Assembly (NCBI RefSeq): GCF_023101685.1
Contig: NZ_CP082164.1
Span: 2,108,001 to 2,172,000, forward strand
Direction: 5' to 3'
DNA length: 64,000 bases
DNA from: Bradyrhizobium sp. 186
GTDB lineage: Bacteria; Pseudomonadota; Alphaproteobacteria; Rhizobiales; Xanthobacteraceae
Below the pieces are notes generated by a model, which saw only the letters and a program-made list of their open reading frames with translations, was not told the DNA's origin and did not search any database. Numbering within the stretch: position 1 is the stretch's first letter; the number at the start of each line of letters is the position of its first letter. Both the position numbers and the translations under genes were made by a program. This document shows positions 16,655 through 25,595 of the stretch, piece after piece.

Positions 16655-18061
16655 ATGAAAGACCTGACACACGGCTCAATCGCTAGCCACATCCTGCACA
16701 TGGCGCCGCCGATCATGGTCGGCATGGTCACGATCATGGTCTGCCAGCTGGTCGATCTGTACTTCGTTTCGGGATTGGGCGACGCAGCCGTTGCGGGCGT
16801 CGCCGCGGCCGGCAACGCGGGCTTTCTCGTCAACGCGCTGATGCAGGTGCTCGGCGTCGGCACGGTGGCGCTGATCGCGCATGCCGTGGGACGCAAGGAT
16901 CGGCTAGATGCCAACCTGATCTTCAACCAGGCGATCGTGCTGTCAGTGCTGTTCGGCCTGTTGACCCTGGTTGCAGGTGTCGCGCTGTCGCGCGTCTACA
17001 TGCGTTCGATTGCCGCGGATCAAGCCACGATCGAGGCGGGGACCACTTATCTGTTGTGGTTCATGCCCGCTCTCGCGCTGCAATTCGCTACCCAGGTGAT
17101 GGGATCTGCGTTGCGCGCCACCGGCATCGTGCGTCCCGCCATGCTGGTGCAGGCGCTTGCCGTCGTCATCAACATCGCGCTGGCGCCGGTGCTGATCTTG
17201 GGTTGGGGTACCGGACACGCGCTCGGTGTCGCCGGAGCGGGCCTTGCGAGCTCGATCGCCGTCTTCATCGGCGTGCTGATGCTGCTGGCGTATTTCCGCA
17301 AGCTGGAGCGCTATGTCGCCTTCAATCCGGCGCAGTGGCGTCCGCAGGCGCATCATCTGAAGCGCATCCTCAATGTCGGTCTGCCTGCCGGCGGCGAGTT
17401 CGCGATGATGTTCATCTTCATGGCGGTGGTCTATTTCGTGCTGCGCGATTTCGGCGCGGCGGCGCAGGCGGGGTTCGGGATCGGACAGCGCGTCTTGGGC
17501 CTGATCCAGATGCCGGCGCTTGCAGTTGCGCTCGCCGCCGGGCCGATCGCCGGCCAGAACATGGGCGCCGAAAATGGCGAGCGCGTGCGGGAAACCTTCG
17601 TCAAGGCGGCGCTGATCACCAGTGTCGTGATGATCGGCTTCATGTGCCTCGCGCAGTTGAAGCCGGAGGTCCTGCTTGCCGGATTCTCGAACGACCGGGA
17701 AACGATGGCGATCGCTTTCCTGTTCCTGCGGATCATTTCGCTCAACATGGTGGCACAGGGCCTGATCTTCACCTGCTCGAGCATGTTCCAGGGCCTCGGC
17801 AATACCAAGCCGGTACTGTGGAGTTCGGCAACGCGCGTGTTCACCTATTCGCTGCCGGCGATCTGGCTGTCGACGCGGCCGGGCTTCCGGATGGAGCACG
17901 TCTGGTACCTGTCGATCGCCGCGACCACGCTACAGGCCGCGTTGAGCCTGTGGTTGTTACGCCGCGAATTCGGGAAGCGTCTGGTGTTGCCCCGGCAGGC
18001 GGAGGCTGCGGAGCAGGCCGGGCCTGAGCCCGTGGCGCCACCCGCACGCGCGCCGGCGTAG
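16655..18061 (+). CDS. MATE-family multidrug/sodium or proton antiporter
   Basis: A 468-aa MATE (NorM/DinF-like) exporter with two bundles of six predicted membrane helices. The first bundle opens with ILHMAPPIMVGMVTIMVCQLVDLYFV and the second with ILNVGLPAGGEFAMMFIFMAVVYFVL; both show the family's pattern of a polar residue in helix 1. The product should expel cationic drugs or metabolites in exchange for sodium or protons. It lies 73 bp after the broken ABC gene, on the same strand. A hydrophilic Glu/Ala/Pro-rich tail of about 20 residues ends the protein. The start has a weak AAGGATGAA ribosome site. Confidence 0.9.
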   Translation: MKDLTHGSIASHILHMAPPIMVGMVTIMVCQLVDLYFVSGLGDAAVAGVAAAGNAGFLVNALMQVLGVGTVALIAHAVGRKDRLDANLIFNQAIVLSVLFGLLTLVAGVALSRVYMRSIAADQATIEAGTTYLLWFMPALALQFATQVMGSALRATGIVRPAMLVQALAVVINIALAPVLILGWGTGHALGVAGAGLASSIAVFIGVLMLLAYFRKLERYVAFNPAQWRPQAHHLKRILNVGLPAGGEFAMMFIFMAVVYFVLRDFGAAAQAGFGIGQRVLGLIQMPALAVALAAGPIAGQNMGAENGERVRETFVKAALITSVVMIGFMCLAQLKPEVLLAGFSNDRETMAIAFLFLRIISLNMVAQGLIFTCSSMFQGLGNTKPVLWSSATRVFTYSLPAIWLSTRPGFRMEHVWYLSIAATTLQAALSLWLLRREFGKRLVLPRQAEAAEQAGPEPVAPPARAPA

Positions 18062-18133
18062 CGATCTTGTTCTCTCCCCACGGCTCCGGCTAATTTGCGG
18101 CGCCGTGGGGGTAGCGGATCTGCAAGGGGCTGA

Positions 18134-19400
18134 ATGACCGGGGTGTTGAACGAGCAGCGGCTCAATTTCTGGCTCTCCGCGATCTGGGCGGCGCGCTATC
18201 GCACGCCGGCCCGCTTCGTCGCGCTGATCGCGCTGCTCCTGCCGTGGACGACGACGGGGCTGACTTTTGCGCTCGTGCCCTGGCTGATCGCTTTCGCGTT
18301 CGTCGATCTCCGCGAATTTCCGCGCTCGCTGCTCCGCCCGATCTGCCTGCTGCCGATCGCGCTGTTCGTCCTCGCACTTGCCGGCACACTCTGGTCGGAT
18401 GCGCCCTGGGCCGAGCGGCTGCATGCGATCGGGCCCTCGGCGAAGCTGTTGGTGATCCCGCTCCTGATCTACCAGTTCGAGCGCTGGCCCTACGGCAACT
18501 GGGTGTTTTCCGCGTTCCTGGTGTCCTGTACGCTATTGATGCTGTACTCCTTCGCGGTCGCGATCGACCCCGGCCTCTCGCTAAAGCTCTATCTGTCGCG
18601 CGGGCCCTACAAGGTCGAGAGCGGGATCGCGGTGCGCAACTATATCGACCAGAGCCAGGAGTTCGCGCTCTGCGCGATCGCGCTGGTCTATCCGATCGCG
18701 AGGTTGCTCCGCGAAGGCCGCGTTCGCGTCGCGGCGCTGCTCGCGGTATTGGCGGTCGGCTTCCTTGCCAACATGATGTTCGTCGTGGTCTCGCGCACGG
18801 CGCTGGTGACGCTGCCGATCCTGCTCGTGGCGTTCGCGCTGCTGCATCTGCGCTGGCGCACGGCCCTGCTCGCCGCCGGTGCGATGGGGCTATTGGCCGT
18901 GCTGTTGTGGAACGTCTCGCCGCATCTGCGCGCGACGGTGGCGAAGTTCAACGGCGACTATGAGCTCACTGCCGTTGAGAACGAGGTTAGCGGCATGGGA
19001 TCGCGGCTGGAGTTTTGGCGCAAGTCCGTTGGCTTCGTGGCCGTCGCGCCGTTATTCGGTCACGGCACCGGTGCAACCCGCGGCCTGTTCGAACGCGCCG
19101 CGGCAGATGAGGTCGGAATGCGTGCGCAGGTCGTGAGCGATCCCCATAATCAGACCCTCAGCGTTGCCGTGCAGTGGGGCGCAGCCGGTGTCCTCATCCT
19201 CTATGCGCTATGGTTTGCGCATCTGTTGCTGTTCCGCCGCGGCGAGGGACTGTCCTGCTGGATCGGGCTCCTGGTCGTGGTGCAGAACATGCTGTCCTCG
19301 CGTCAACTCGCACCTGTTCGATTTCGCTACGGGCTGGATCTACGTGCTCGGCGTCGGCGTTGCCGGCGGCATGGCGCTCGCGAAGAAACCGAAGCCTTAG
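18134..19400 (+). pseudogene. O-antigen ligase-family protein with 3' frameshift
   Basis: A WaaL/O-antigen polymerase family membrane protein with about ten predicted helices. The large periplasmic loop contains YLSRGPYKVESGIAVRNYID, and the signature GHGTGATRGLFE is followed by SDPHNQTLSVAVQWG. After VVVQNMLSS the reading frame is lost at about 19299-19305. The following bases read in the +1-shifted frame give NSHLFDFATGWIYVLGVG and a final AKKPKP before TAG at 19400, a sensible C-terminal helix. In the original frame translation instead runs 180 bases further into the antisense of the next gene with Arg-rich nonsense. Comparison with the expected SSLFNSHLF suggests a loss of two bases. It may be mutation or sequencing error. 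Confidence 0.78.
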
Positions 19401-20143
19401 TGTGTACCGATGCTGTTCCAGACGAGGACGGCGCCAGACAGTGCCAAGAGGCCGAGCACGACGTCGCCGAAATGCTTGTCGCTCAGCGCGTGATAGACGC
19501 GCGCACCGGCCCATGCCCCGGCAAGCGTGCCGGGAAACGCGACCAGCGCGAGCCAGACCACCTTGAACGCGACGAGGCCTGAGGCCGTCTGTAGCACTAG
19601 CGCGCTGGCGAGCACCGTAAAATTGAAGAGCTGGAAGATGCCGCGCCGTTCGTGCTTGTTCCAGCCCCGGACGTTGGCCCACAGGATCGGCAGCGGCCCC
19701 GACAATCCGGCCAGGCCGCCGAGAATGCCGCCGGCGAAGCCGATCGCGCTGTCGGCGATGCGGCCGCCGAACGTAATGGCGAGCGGTCGCTTGTTCAGGT
19801 AGAGGGCAGTCGAAAAGATCAGGATCAGCACGCCGACGCTCAGCTTGAACACTTTGGGATCGGCGGAGGCCACCATCATGATTCCCAACGGCACGCCGGC
19901 AAGCCCGCCGATCAGGAACGGCCACACCAGCGAGAGGTCGAAGCTCTTCCACATCGACGGCAGCGTCGAGGTCTGCGCGACCACCGAGCAGATCAGCACC
20001 AAGGGCACCGCGAGCGAGGGCGGCAGCACGTAGAGCCAGATGCCGAGCGCCATCAGCGCGGTGCCGAATCCGGCCAACCCCGAGACGAAGCCGCCGGCCA
20101 GCGCGCCGAACAGCAGCAGCGCGTAATTGGACGCTTCCACCAA
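19397..20143 (-). CDS. TauE/SafE (TSUP) family exporter
   Basis: A 248-aa membrane protein of the sulfite-exporter TauE/SafE family, with eight predicted helices in two similar halves. The first half opens GALAGGFVSGLAGFGTALMALGIWLYVLPP and the second GFAGGILGGLAGLSGPLPILWANVRGW. The family carries sulfur-containing or carboxylated anions across the inner membrane; the actual substrate is not evident. It is convergent with the O-antigen ligase gene and overlaps its restored stop codon by four bases. That arrangement also supports the frameshift interpretation of its neighbour. Confidence 0.88.
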   Translation of the reverse strand: MVEASNYALLLFGALAGGFVSGLAGFGTALMALGIWLYVLPPSLAVPLVLICSVVAQTSTLPSMWKSFDLSLVWPFLIGGLAGVPLGIMMVASADPKVFKLSVGVLILIFSTALYLNKRPLAITFGGRIADSAIGFAGGILGGLAGLSGPLPILWANVRGWNKHERRGIFQLFNFTVLASALVLQTASGLVAFKVVWLALVAFPGTLAGAWAGARVYHALSDKHFGDVVLGLLALSGAVLVWNSIGTH

Positions 20144-20365
20144 TAAATTCCTGTGGTTACCGGCGATCCCGAAGCGGTGATCGCCGTTCGGCGCTTAGCA
20201 CAGATGCGGCTGGGGCGGGCAATTTCAAATCCGCACGCAAGCGTGATCCCCGCGGGGGCGGGCGTTCCCGGAAGACGCGCCTACATGATGGCCGTACTGC
20301 AATCTGGGGGACCCGGTCGATGCTGTGTGCGCTCCGATTGGCCAGTCCCGAATGAATGATGGAGA

Positions 20366-20638
20366 ATGACCATGACTCGCACGAAGATTGCCGCTGCGGC
20401 GGCGCTGTTATCTGCCGCGGTGCTGATGCCGACATTGGCGCAGGCGCAGTTTTCGGAGCCCGCCGCTTATCAGGCCGCGCATCCTGACCGGGATGTGTTG
20501 AACGGCGGGCAGCTCACGCCGGCCGCACGCGCGGCCGCCGGTCAGCAGGGATCACCGAGCGATGCCTACGCGTCGCAGGCCTATCCCTCGCCTGCTGCGC
20601 CCGTCGTCCGCTCCCGCCATCGCCGTCAGCGTCAATAA
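20366..20638 (+). CDS. Small exported protein, unknown function
   Basis: A 90-aa protein with a clean signal peptide (residues 1-27, ending TLAQAQ). The mature part is short: FSEPAAYQAAHPDRDVLNGG, a Q/A/S-rich middle, and a basic RSRHRRQRQ end. The pattern recalls small DUF4148-like secreted proteins but is not close enough to call. GGAGA lies just before the ATG at 20366; an ATG two codons later (20372) would have better spacing to it. The gap 20144-20365 before it holds no other gene that I can see. It is convergent with the MocR gene, 8 bp away. Confidence 0.65.
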   Translation: MTMTRTKIAAAAALLSAAVLMPTLAQAQFSEPAAYQAAHPDRDVLNGGQLTPAARAAAGQQGSPSDAYASQAYPSPAAPVVRSRHRRQRQ

Positions 20639-20646
20639 GTTTTTAG

Positions 20647-22017
20647 CTAGACGATCTGCCTGGTGTCGGCGGGCTTGTGCAGCGCGCCGACGAGGATGCG
20701 TAGCGCCTCGGTCAATTCAGGTCTGTTGCGCGCCGCGCCGAGCGAGACGCGCGCCGCATGCGGCGGTATCCCATCGACCGCGAAGGCGTCGCCGGCCACG
20801 ACCGCGAGCCCGTTGCGCAACAGATCGGTCGCGACGTCGGGTCGACCTTCAGGCAGACGCAGCCACAGATGATGAGCGGCCGGCTTGGCCAGGAACTGAA
20901 AACCCTTCAGCGCGCGCTGCGCGAGTTGCTGGCGGCCGACGGCTTCGTTGCGGATAGCTGTAATGATGCGGTCGGCGATGCCGCTCTCGAGCCAATGCGT
21001 CACCAGCGCGACCATCAGCGGCGCCGGCATCTGCACGGTGGCTTGCAAATAGCTCCGCATCTCCTGCTGCGCGCCGCTGTCGGGCGTCACCAGATAGGCC
21101 ACGCGCAGTGCCGGCGCGATGCATTTTGACAGCGTGGTCGCCAGATACGTCCGCTCCGGAATGAGGTTGGCGATCGGCGACGCGGATCGATCGAGCAGCC
21201 CGTAGGCGTCGTCCTCGATCAGTGTTGTGCCGGCATCGTGGATGATCTTTGCGATCGCACTGCGCCGTTCTGCGGACAGCGTCGCGGTGGTCGGATTGTG
21301 CAGCGTCGGAATGAGATAGACGGCCTTCGGCTTGTGCGCGCGGCAGGCTTTCCCCAGCGCATCGGGAAGGATACCGCCGTCGTCCATGGCGACGCCGGCG
21401 AGCTTGACGCCGAGCCGCCCGGCGGCGGCCTTGATGCCGGGGAAGGTGAGCGCCTCCGTCAGCACCACGTCGCCTGGTCGCGCGAGACTGGCGAGCAGAT
21501 TGAACAGAATTGTCTGCGCGCCCGGAAAGATCACGAGCCGGTCGGCATGTGCGTGCGGAACGCGGGCGCGCATCCACCTTGCCGCAACCTCCCGCTCATG
21601 CGCGCTGCCGCCGGGCGGCTGGTAGTTGAGGTGCGCGGTCAGGCCCGATTGCGCGCGGATGGCCTCGAGCCCCGCGATGATGCGCTCGTCGAGCTGCGCT
21701 TCGAGCGGATGCGGCGGCACGTTCATCGAGAGGTCGATCGCGATGGGATGCGGCAGGTCGACCGCGCGCCGGGCGCTCGTCTCCGACACGAACGAGCCCT
21801 GTCCGACCCGGGCCTCCAGAATTCCGCGGCGCCGCGCCTCGGTGTAGGCGCGGGTCACCGTGGTAAGGTCGATGCCGAGCGCTTTTGCGAGCGCACGCTG
21901 CGTCGGCAATTGTTGGCCGCGCACCAGCCTGCCGGCTGCGATATCGGCCTCCATGGCATCGACGATGCGCTGGTATCGGGGCCCGCTCAGCTCCGAGATT
22001 GTAGGGGTCCAATCCAT
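20647..22017 (-). CDS. MocR-type GntR/aminotransferase transcriptional regulator
   Basis: A 456-aa MocR (PdxR-like) regulator. The N-terminal GntR winged helix covers about residues 10-75 (YQRIVDAMEADIAAGRL, then LPTQRALAKALGIDLTTVTRAY). A fold-type I aminotransferase-like domain makes up the rest: IFPGAQTILFNLL, PTLHNPTTATLS, IEDDAYGLLDR, and the PLP lysine in TTLSKCIAPALRVAYL. Such proteins sense PLP or an amine-PLP adduct. It is divergent from the DUF983 gene across 79 bp, which contains two direct repeats that probably form its operator. The target is most likely its own gene and the divergent one. Confidence 0.88.
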   Translation of the reverse strand: MDWTPTISELSGPRYQRIVDAMEADIAAGRLVRGQQLPTQRALAKALGIDLTTVTRAYTEARRRGILEARVGQGSFVSETSARRAVDLPHPIAIDLSMNVPPHPLEAQLDERIIAGLEAIRAQSGLTAHLNYQPPGGSAHEREVAARWMRARVPHAHADRLVIFPGAQTILFNLLASLARPGDVVLTEALTFPGIKAAAGRLGVKLAGVAMDDGGILPDALGKACRAHKPKAVYLIPTLHNPTTATLSAERRSAIAKIIHDAGTTLIEDDAYGLLDRSASPIANLIPERTYLATTLSKCIAPALRVAYLVTPDSGAQQEMRSYLQATVQMPAPLMVALVTHWLESGIADRIITAIRNEAVGRQQLAQRALKGFQFLAKPAAHHLWLRLPEGRPDVATDLLRNGLAVVAGDAFAVDGIPPHAARVSLGAARNRPELTEALRILVGALHKPADTRQIV

Positions 22018-22042
22018 GCAAATACAGTCCGTATCCTTTGAA

Positions 22043-22072
22043 TGTATGGATGCAGGATATTATTGTATGGAT
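22043..22072. promoter_or_regulatory. Direct-repeat operator candidate for the MocR regulator
   Basis: TGTATGGAT occurs twice, at 22043-22051 and 22064-22072, a 21-bp period equal to two helical turns. It lies between the divergent start codons of the MocR gene and the DUF983 gene. MocR proteins commonly bind directly repeated half-sites spaced by whole turns, so this is a good operator candidate. Confidence 0.6.
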
Positions 22073-22096
22073 CATCGAAAAGGAAGAGGTGTGGTC

Positions 22097-22531
22097 ATGG
22101 CGACCGGTGCAGTCTCTCTGGCAAAGGCGATGTGGCGCGGTTTTCGCGGCAAGTGTCCGAACTGCGGCGAAGGGCATGTGTTCGGCCGATTCCTGAAAGT
22201 GGCCGACACCTGCGACCATTGCGGCGAGGAGCTGTTTCACCAGCGCGCCGATGACTTTCCGGCCTATCTCGTGATGGTCGTGGTCGGGCATCTCGTGGTG
22301 CCGGCGATCCTTGCGGTCGAAACCGCCTATGCGCCGCCGGTCTGGCTGCAACTGGCGGTGTGGCTGCCGCTGACGCTGTTTGCCTCGCTGGCGCTGCTAC
22401 AGCCGACCAAGGGCGCCATCGTCGGGCTGCAATGGCAGATCGGCATGCACGGTTTTGAGGCGGGCAAACTGCGGCGCGAGGCCGGTCAGCTTGCACCGGT
22501 CCTCGTCAAGGCGGACACGCGCGCGGCCTGA
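22097..22531 (+). CDS. DUF983-family zinc-ribbon membrane protein
   Basis: A 144-aa protein with an N-terminal four-cysteine zinc-ribbon motif (C-P-N-C at about residue 20 and C-D-H-C near residue 38), typical of DUF983. Two membrane helices follow (about residues 55-75 and 80-102). The C-terminal GAIVGLQWQIGMHGFE motif is also typical. The frame is open far upstream into the antisense of the MocR gene; the ATG at 22097 with AGGAAGAGG just upstream is chosen. The family is common in alphaproteobacteria and has no proven role. Divergent orientation suggests control by the MocR protein. Confidence 0.85.
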   Translation: MATGAVSLAKAMWRGFRGKCPNCGEGHVFGRFLKVADTCDHCGEELFHQRADDFPAYLVMVVVGHLVVPAILAVETAYAPPVWLQLAVWLPLTLFASLALLQPTKGAIVGLQWQIGMHGFEAGKLRREAGQLAPVLVKADTRAA

Positions 22532-22591
22532 GGGGCTGTCACGTTTACATCACGCGCTCGGCGGCTACACTCCATCGTACAAACAAGAACG

Positions 22592-23317
22592 ATGGAAACG
22601 CCGATGGCCGCCTCGCCCAAAACTTTCCTGCTCTGTCACGGCGCCTGGTCCGGCGGATGGGCCTGGAAGAAGATGCATCTGCTGATGGCGCAGGCCGGCC
22701 ACCGCCTGATTGCGCCGACCTACACAGGGCTTGGCGAGCGTTCGCACCTTGCAAATCCCGCGGTCGACCTGGAGACGCATATCCAGGACATCCTCAACGT
22801 CATCAGGTTCGAGGATCTCCGCGACATCGTGCTGCTCGGCCACAGCTATGGCGGCATGGTCGCGACCGGCGTCGCCGATCGTGCCCGCGACCGCTTGGCG
22901 CAACTGATCTATCTTGACGCCTTCGTGCCGCGTGACGGACAGTCGCTGTTCGATCTCAATGAGGCAGGGCGCGAGCCGATGCGCAAGGCGGCCGCATCCG
23001 GCGACGGCTACCGCATTCCGCCGAACCCGCCGCCGCCGGACACGCCGCAGGCCGATCTCGACTGGCTCAATGCACGCCGTATCAACATGCCGATCAAGTG
23101 CTTCGAGACGAAGCTGAAGCTTGAGCATGGCGAGGCAGCAGTGCCGCGCAGCTACATCTATTGCACGCGCATTCCGCCGGGCGACGTGTTCGGGCAGTTC
23201 GCGAAGCGCACGAAAAGCGAGGAGGGCTGGCGCTATTTCGAGCTCGATGCGAGTCATGCGCCGAATGTCACGGCACCGGAGGCGTTGATGGGCGTGTTGA
23301 CCGAGATCGTGGCCTGA
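22592..23317 (+). CDS. Alpha/beta hydrolase, esterase-like
   Basis: A 241-aa alpha/beta-hydrolase-fold protein. The oxyanion-hole region is LLCHGAWSGGWAW, the nucleophile elbow is GHSYGGM with Ser near residue 91, an acidic residue follows in LIYLDAFVP, and the catalytic His is in DASHAPNVT. The pattern is close to plant-type methyl-salicylate esterase and hydroxynitrile-lyase relatives found in soil bacteria. The natural ester is unknown. The ATG at 22592 is used; a second ATG four codons on is possible. It follows the DUF983 gene by 60 bp. Confidence 0.85.
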   Translation: METPMAASPKTFLLCHGAWSGGWAWKKMHLLMAQAGHRLIAPTYTGLGERSHLANPAVDLETHIQDILNVIRFEDLRDIVLLGHSYGGMVATGVADRARDRLAQLIYLDAFVPRDGQSLFDLNEAGREPMRKAAASGDGYRIPPNPPPPDTPQADLDWLNARRINMPIKCFETKLKLEHGEAAVPRSYIYCTRIPPGDVFGQFAKRTKSEEGWRYFELDASHAPNVTAPEALMGVLTEIVA

Positions 23318-23326
23318 TCCGCGCTC

Positions 23327-23367
23327 GTCATTCCGGGGCGCGACGAAGTCGCGAGCCCCGGAATGAC
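23327..23367. repeat. GTCATTCCGG-family palindromic repeat
   Basis: GTCATTCCGGGGC and GCCCCGGAATGAC form the arms of a 41-bp palindrome, with an inner CGCGACGAAGTCGCG. The same GTCATTCC...GGAATGAC frame occurs at 34578, 43144, 55319 and 62300. It lies between the hydrolase and the terminator of the RNase P RNA. Confidence 0.85.
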
Positions 23368-23373
23368 GAGCTC

Positions 23374-23415
23374 AAAAAATGGTGAGGGGCCCGATGCGCT
23401 AACATCGAACCCCTC
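23374..23415 (-). terminator. Rho-independent terminator of the RNase P RNA gene
   Basis: On the minus strand GAGGGG-tt-CGATG pairs with CATCG-gg-CCCCTC, followed three bases later by a run of six T residues. It begins about 12 bases past the 3' end of the RNase P RNA. This is the clearest intrinsic terminator in the window. Confidence 0.85.
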
Positions 23416-23427
23416 GTTGCAAGATAT

Positions 23428-23858
23428 CAGCCGGCCTGTAAGCCGGGTTCTGTAAGGCACCGTCCGCTTGCGCGAACGATACGTGACGGCCATTCCTCTG
23501 GGACCATGTTTGCACATGGCCTCGAGCAACCTACCCGGACGGCGGGCCTGACATCGCCCCGCGGCGTTATCGCTTGCGCGAACAGCCCGCTTAAGCCGTC
23601 CCTATTCGGTTTTGCTCCCGGTGGGGTTTACCATGCCGGCTCCGTTGCCGGAGCCGCGGTGCGCTCTTACCGCACCTTTTCACCCTTACCTCGCCAAAGC
23701 CCCCGAAGGGGCGACGGCGGGCGGTTCGTTCTCTGTGGCACTTTCCCTAAGGTCACCCTCGCCGGACGTTATCCGGCACCGTATGTCAAGGGAGCCCGGA
23801 CTTTCCTCCCCGGCGTCCTTTCGGCCCCTGCCGGAGCGGCCGTCCGGCCGACTGACGG
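23428..23858 (-). ncRNA. rnpB: RNase P catalytic RNA (bacterial type A)
   Basis: The ribozyme part of RNase P, which trims the 5' leader from pre-tRNAs. On the minus strand the hallmark GGAGGAAAGUCCGGGCUCC block is present near the 5' end, and the GGUAAACCCCACC-type core occurs further on. The ends pair to form helix P1 (5' AGTCGGCC near 23852 with 3' GGCCGGCT near 23429). The length of about 430 nt fits alphaproteobacterial type A RNAs. The exact ends are estimated to within a few bases from P1. Several reading frames across this region are chance and should be ignored. A terminator follows at 23374-23415. Confidence 0.95.
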
Positions 23859-24003
23859 CTTACGCATGGGGCATTTGTGACGGTTCCGTCAAGCGGAGAT
23901 CGCCGCGCACGCGATCATCAAATAATTTATCCTGAAGATGTCGTTTGGTGTGTGCCCCGTTCGACTGCATGTCGGCGATCCAGCCGAACAACAGGAGTGA
24001 CCG

Positions 24004-24354
24004 ATGCAGTATCTGCTGCTGATCTACCGGAACGAAGCGAAACTGATCAATATGACTCCCGAGGACCGCCAGAAGGTGTCGGCGGAGTACGGTGCTTATA
24101 CCCAGTCCATCGTCCAGAGCGGCAATTTCAAGGCCGGCGACGGCCTGCAGCCGACCACGACGGCGACTACAGTGCGCGTGCGCGAGGGCAAGATCATGAC
24201 AACCGATGGTCCGTTCGCGGAGACCCGCGAGCAACTCGGCGGCTACTATCTGGTCGAGGCCAAGGATCTCGACACCGCCATTGCACTGGCTGCGCGGATT
24301 CCCGAAGCCAAAGAGGGGTCGATCGAAGTCAGGCCGGTCATGATCTACAAGTGA
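24004..24354 (+). CDS. YciI/DGPF-domain protein
   Basis: A 116-aa protein of the YCII-related (DGPF) superfamily. It opens MQYLLLIYRNEAKL and carries the hallmark MTTDGPFAETREQLGGYYLVEA followed by LDTAIALAARIPEA and a closing VEVRP-like IEVRPVM strand. AGGAG lies six bases before the ATG. It overlaps the sigma-factor gene by GTGA, so the two are translationally coupled. DGPF genes next to this kind of long ECF sigma factor define the ECF42-type arrangement. The biochemical role of the small protein is not known; it does not look like an anti-sigma factor. Confidence 0.88.
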   Translation: MQYLLLIYRNEAKLINMTPEDRQKVSAEYGAYTQSIVQSGNFKAGDGLQPTTTATTVRVREGKIMTTDGPFAETREQLGGYYLVEAKDLDTAIALAARIPEAKEGSIEVRPVMIYK

Positions 24355-25586
24355 TTTCGTCGACCGACATCGACAAGATCTTTCGCGACGAGGCGGGGCG
24401 GGCGCTGGCCACACTGATCCGCCTCGTCGGCGATTTCGATCTCGCCGAGGATGCGCTTCAGGACGCCTTTGCGGTCGCACTGGAGCGTTGGTCGGCGAGC
24501 GAGGTGCCCGACAATCCGCGCGCCTGGCTCGTCAACGTCGGCCGCAACAAAGCGATCGACCGCATCCGGCGGCAGGCCGCTTTTCGCGGCAAGCAGCGAG
24601 CGCTCGTGCATGAGCTCGAGCTCAATGCGCACGCGCCCGACGAGCCGCCGGCAATGCTCGACGACGACATGCTGCGGCTGATCTTCACCTGCTGTCATCC
24701 GGCGTTTGCGGCCGAGGTCCAGGTCGCTCTGACGCTGCGCACCGTCTGCGGCCTCTCCACCGCGCAGGTCGCCCGCGCCTTCCTCGTCAGCGAAGAGGCG
24801 ATGTCGCAGCGGCTCGTCCGCGCCAAGCAGAAGATCAGGCTCGCCGGCATTCCCTACGAGATGCCGGAGCGCGACGCGCTGGCGCCGCGGCTCGACGGTG
24901 TGCTCGCCGTGATCTATCTCGTCTTCACCGAAGGCTATGTCGCGACCTCAGGCGCAGACCTGATGCGGCCCGATCTTGCGGTCGAAGCCATCCGGCTCGG
25001 CCGTTTGCTCGATCGGCTGATGCCCGATCGCGCCGGGATCAAAGGCCTGCTCGCCCTGATGCTGCTGCATGACGCGCGGCGCGCCGGGCGCGAGACCGCA
25101 GCCGGCGACATCGTGCTGCTGGAAGAGCAGGACCGCACGCTGTGGGATCGCGCGCAGATCGAGCAGGGCCTGCGGCTGGTGGACGACGCCCTGCGCGCAC
25201 CGGGTCGGCCGCAGCCCTATGCGGTACAGGCCGCGATTGCCGCGCTGCATGCCCGCGCGCCGAGTTACGACGAGACCGACTGGCCGCAGATCGCCGGCCT
25301 CTATGAGGTCTTGCTGCGCATCAGTCCGTCGCCGGTGATCGAGCTCAACCACGCGGCGGCAGTGTCGATGGTCGACGGGCCGGCACGCGCACTCGATCTC
25401 GTCGACGCAATCGCCGCGCGCGGCGGGCTTGATGGCTATGAGATGTTGCCCGCGGTGCGCGCCGATCTGTTGCGGCGGCTGGAGCGCAAGGAGGAGGCGC
25501 GCGCGGCGTATCGCCAGGCGACGGAGGCGACACAGTTGGAGCCGCTGCGAAGGCTCTATGCGCGGCGACTGGCAGAGATGGGTTGA
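24351..25586 (+). CDS. ECF42-type RNA polymerase sigma factor with C-terminal extension
   Basis: A 411-aa extracytoplasmic-function sigma factor. Region 2 is at about residues 10-80 (LVGDFDLAEDALQDAFAVAL, then NPRAWLVNVGRNKAIDRIRR). Region 4 is at about 115-165 (LTLRTVCGLSTAQVARAFLV, then EEAMSQRLVRAKQKIR). The remaining 240 residues form the long helical extension typical of ECF42 factors, ending in TPR-like repeats (GLYEVLLRISPSP and LELNHAAAVSM-like VIELNHAAAVSM). The extension is thought to regulate activity in place of an anti-sigma factor. The GTG start at 24351 overlaps the stop of the YciI gene. An in-frame region further upstream is not sigma-like and overlaps YciI. Confidence 0.88.
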   Translation: MISSTDIDKIFRDEAGRALATLIRLVGDFDLAEDALQDAFAVALERWSASEVPDNPRAWLVNVGRNKAIDRIRRQAAFRGKQRALVHELELNAHAPDEPPAMLDDDMLRLIFTCCHPAFAAEVQVALTLRTVCGLSTAQVARAFLVSEEAMSQRLVRAKQKIRLAGIPYEMPERDALAPRLDGVLAVIYLVFTEGYVATSGADLMRPDLAVEAIRLGRLLDRLMPDRAGIKGLLALMLLHDARRAGRETAAGDIVLLEEQDRTLWDRAQIEQGLRLVDDALRAPGRPQPYAVQAAIAALHARAPSYDETDWPQIAGLYEVLLRISPSPVIELNHAAAVSMVDGPARALDLVDAIAARGGLDGYEMLPAVRADLLRRLERKEEARAAYRQATEATQLEPLRRLYARRLAEMG

Positions 25587-25595
25587 TAGGTCGTC

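Noticed and set aside
23506..23935. Open frames across the RNase P RNA
   Set aside because: The region folds as RNase P RNA with its hallmark motif and terminator, so the frames are chance.
23877..24350. Longer start for the sigma factor
   Set aside because: The added residues overlap the YciI gene in another frame and show no sigma-factor pattern; the GTG at 24351 with GTGA overlap is better.
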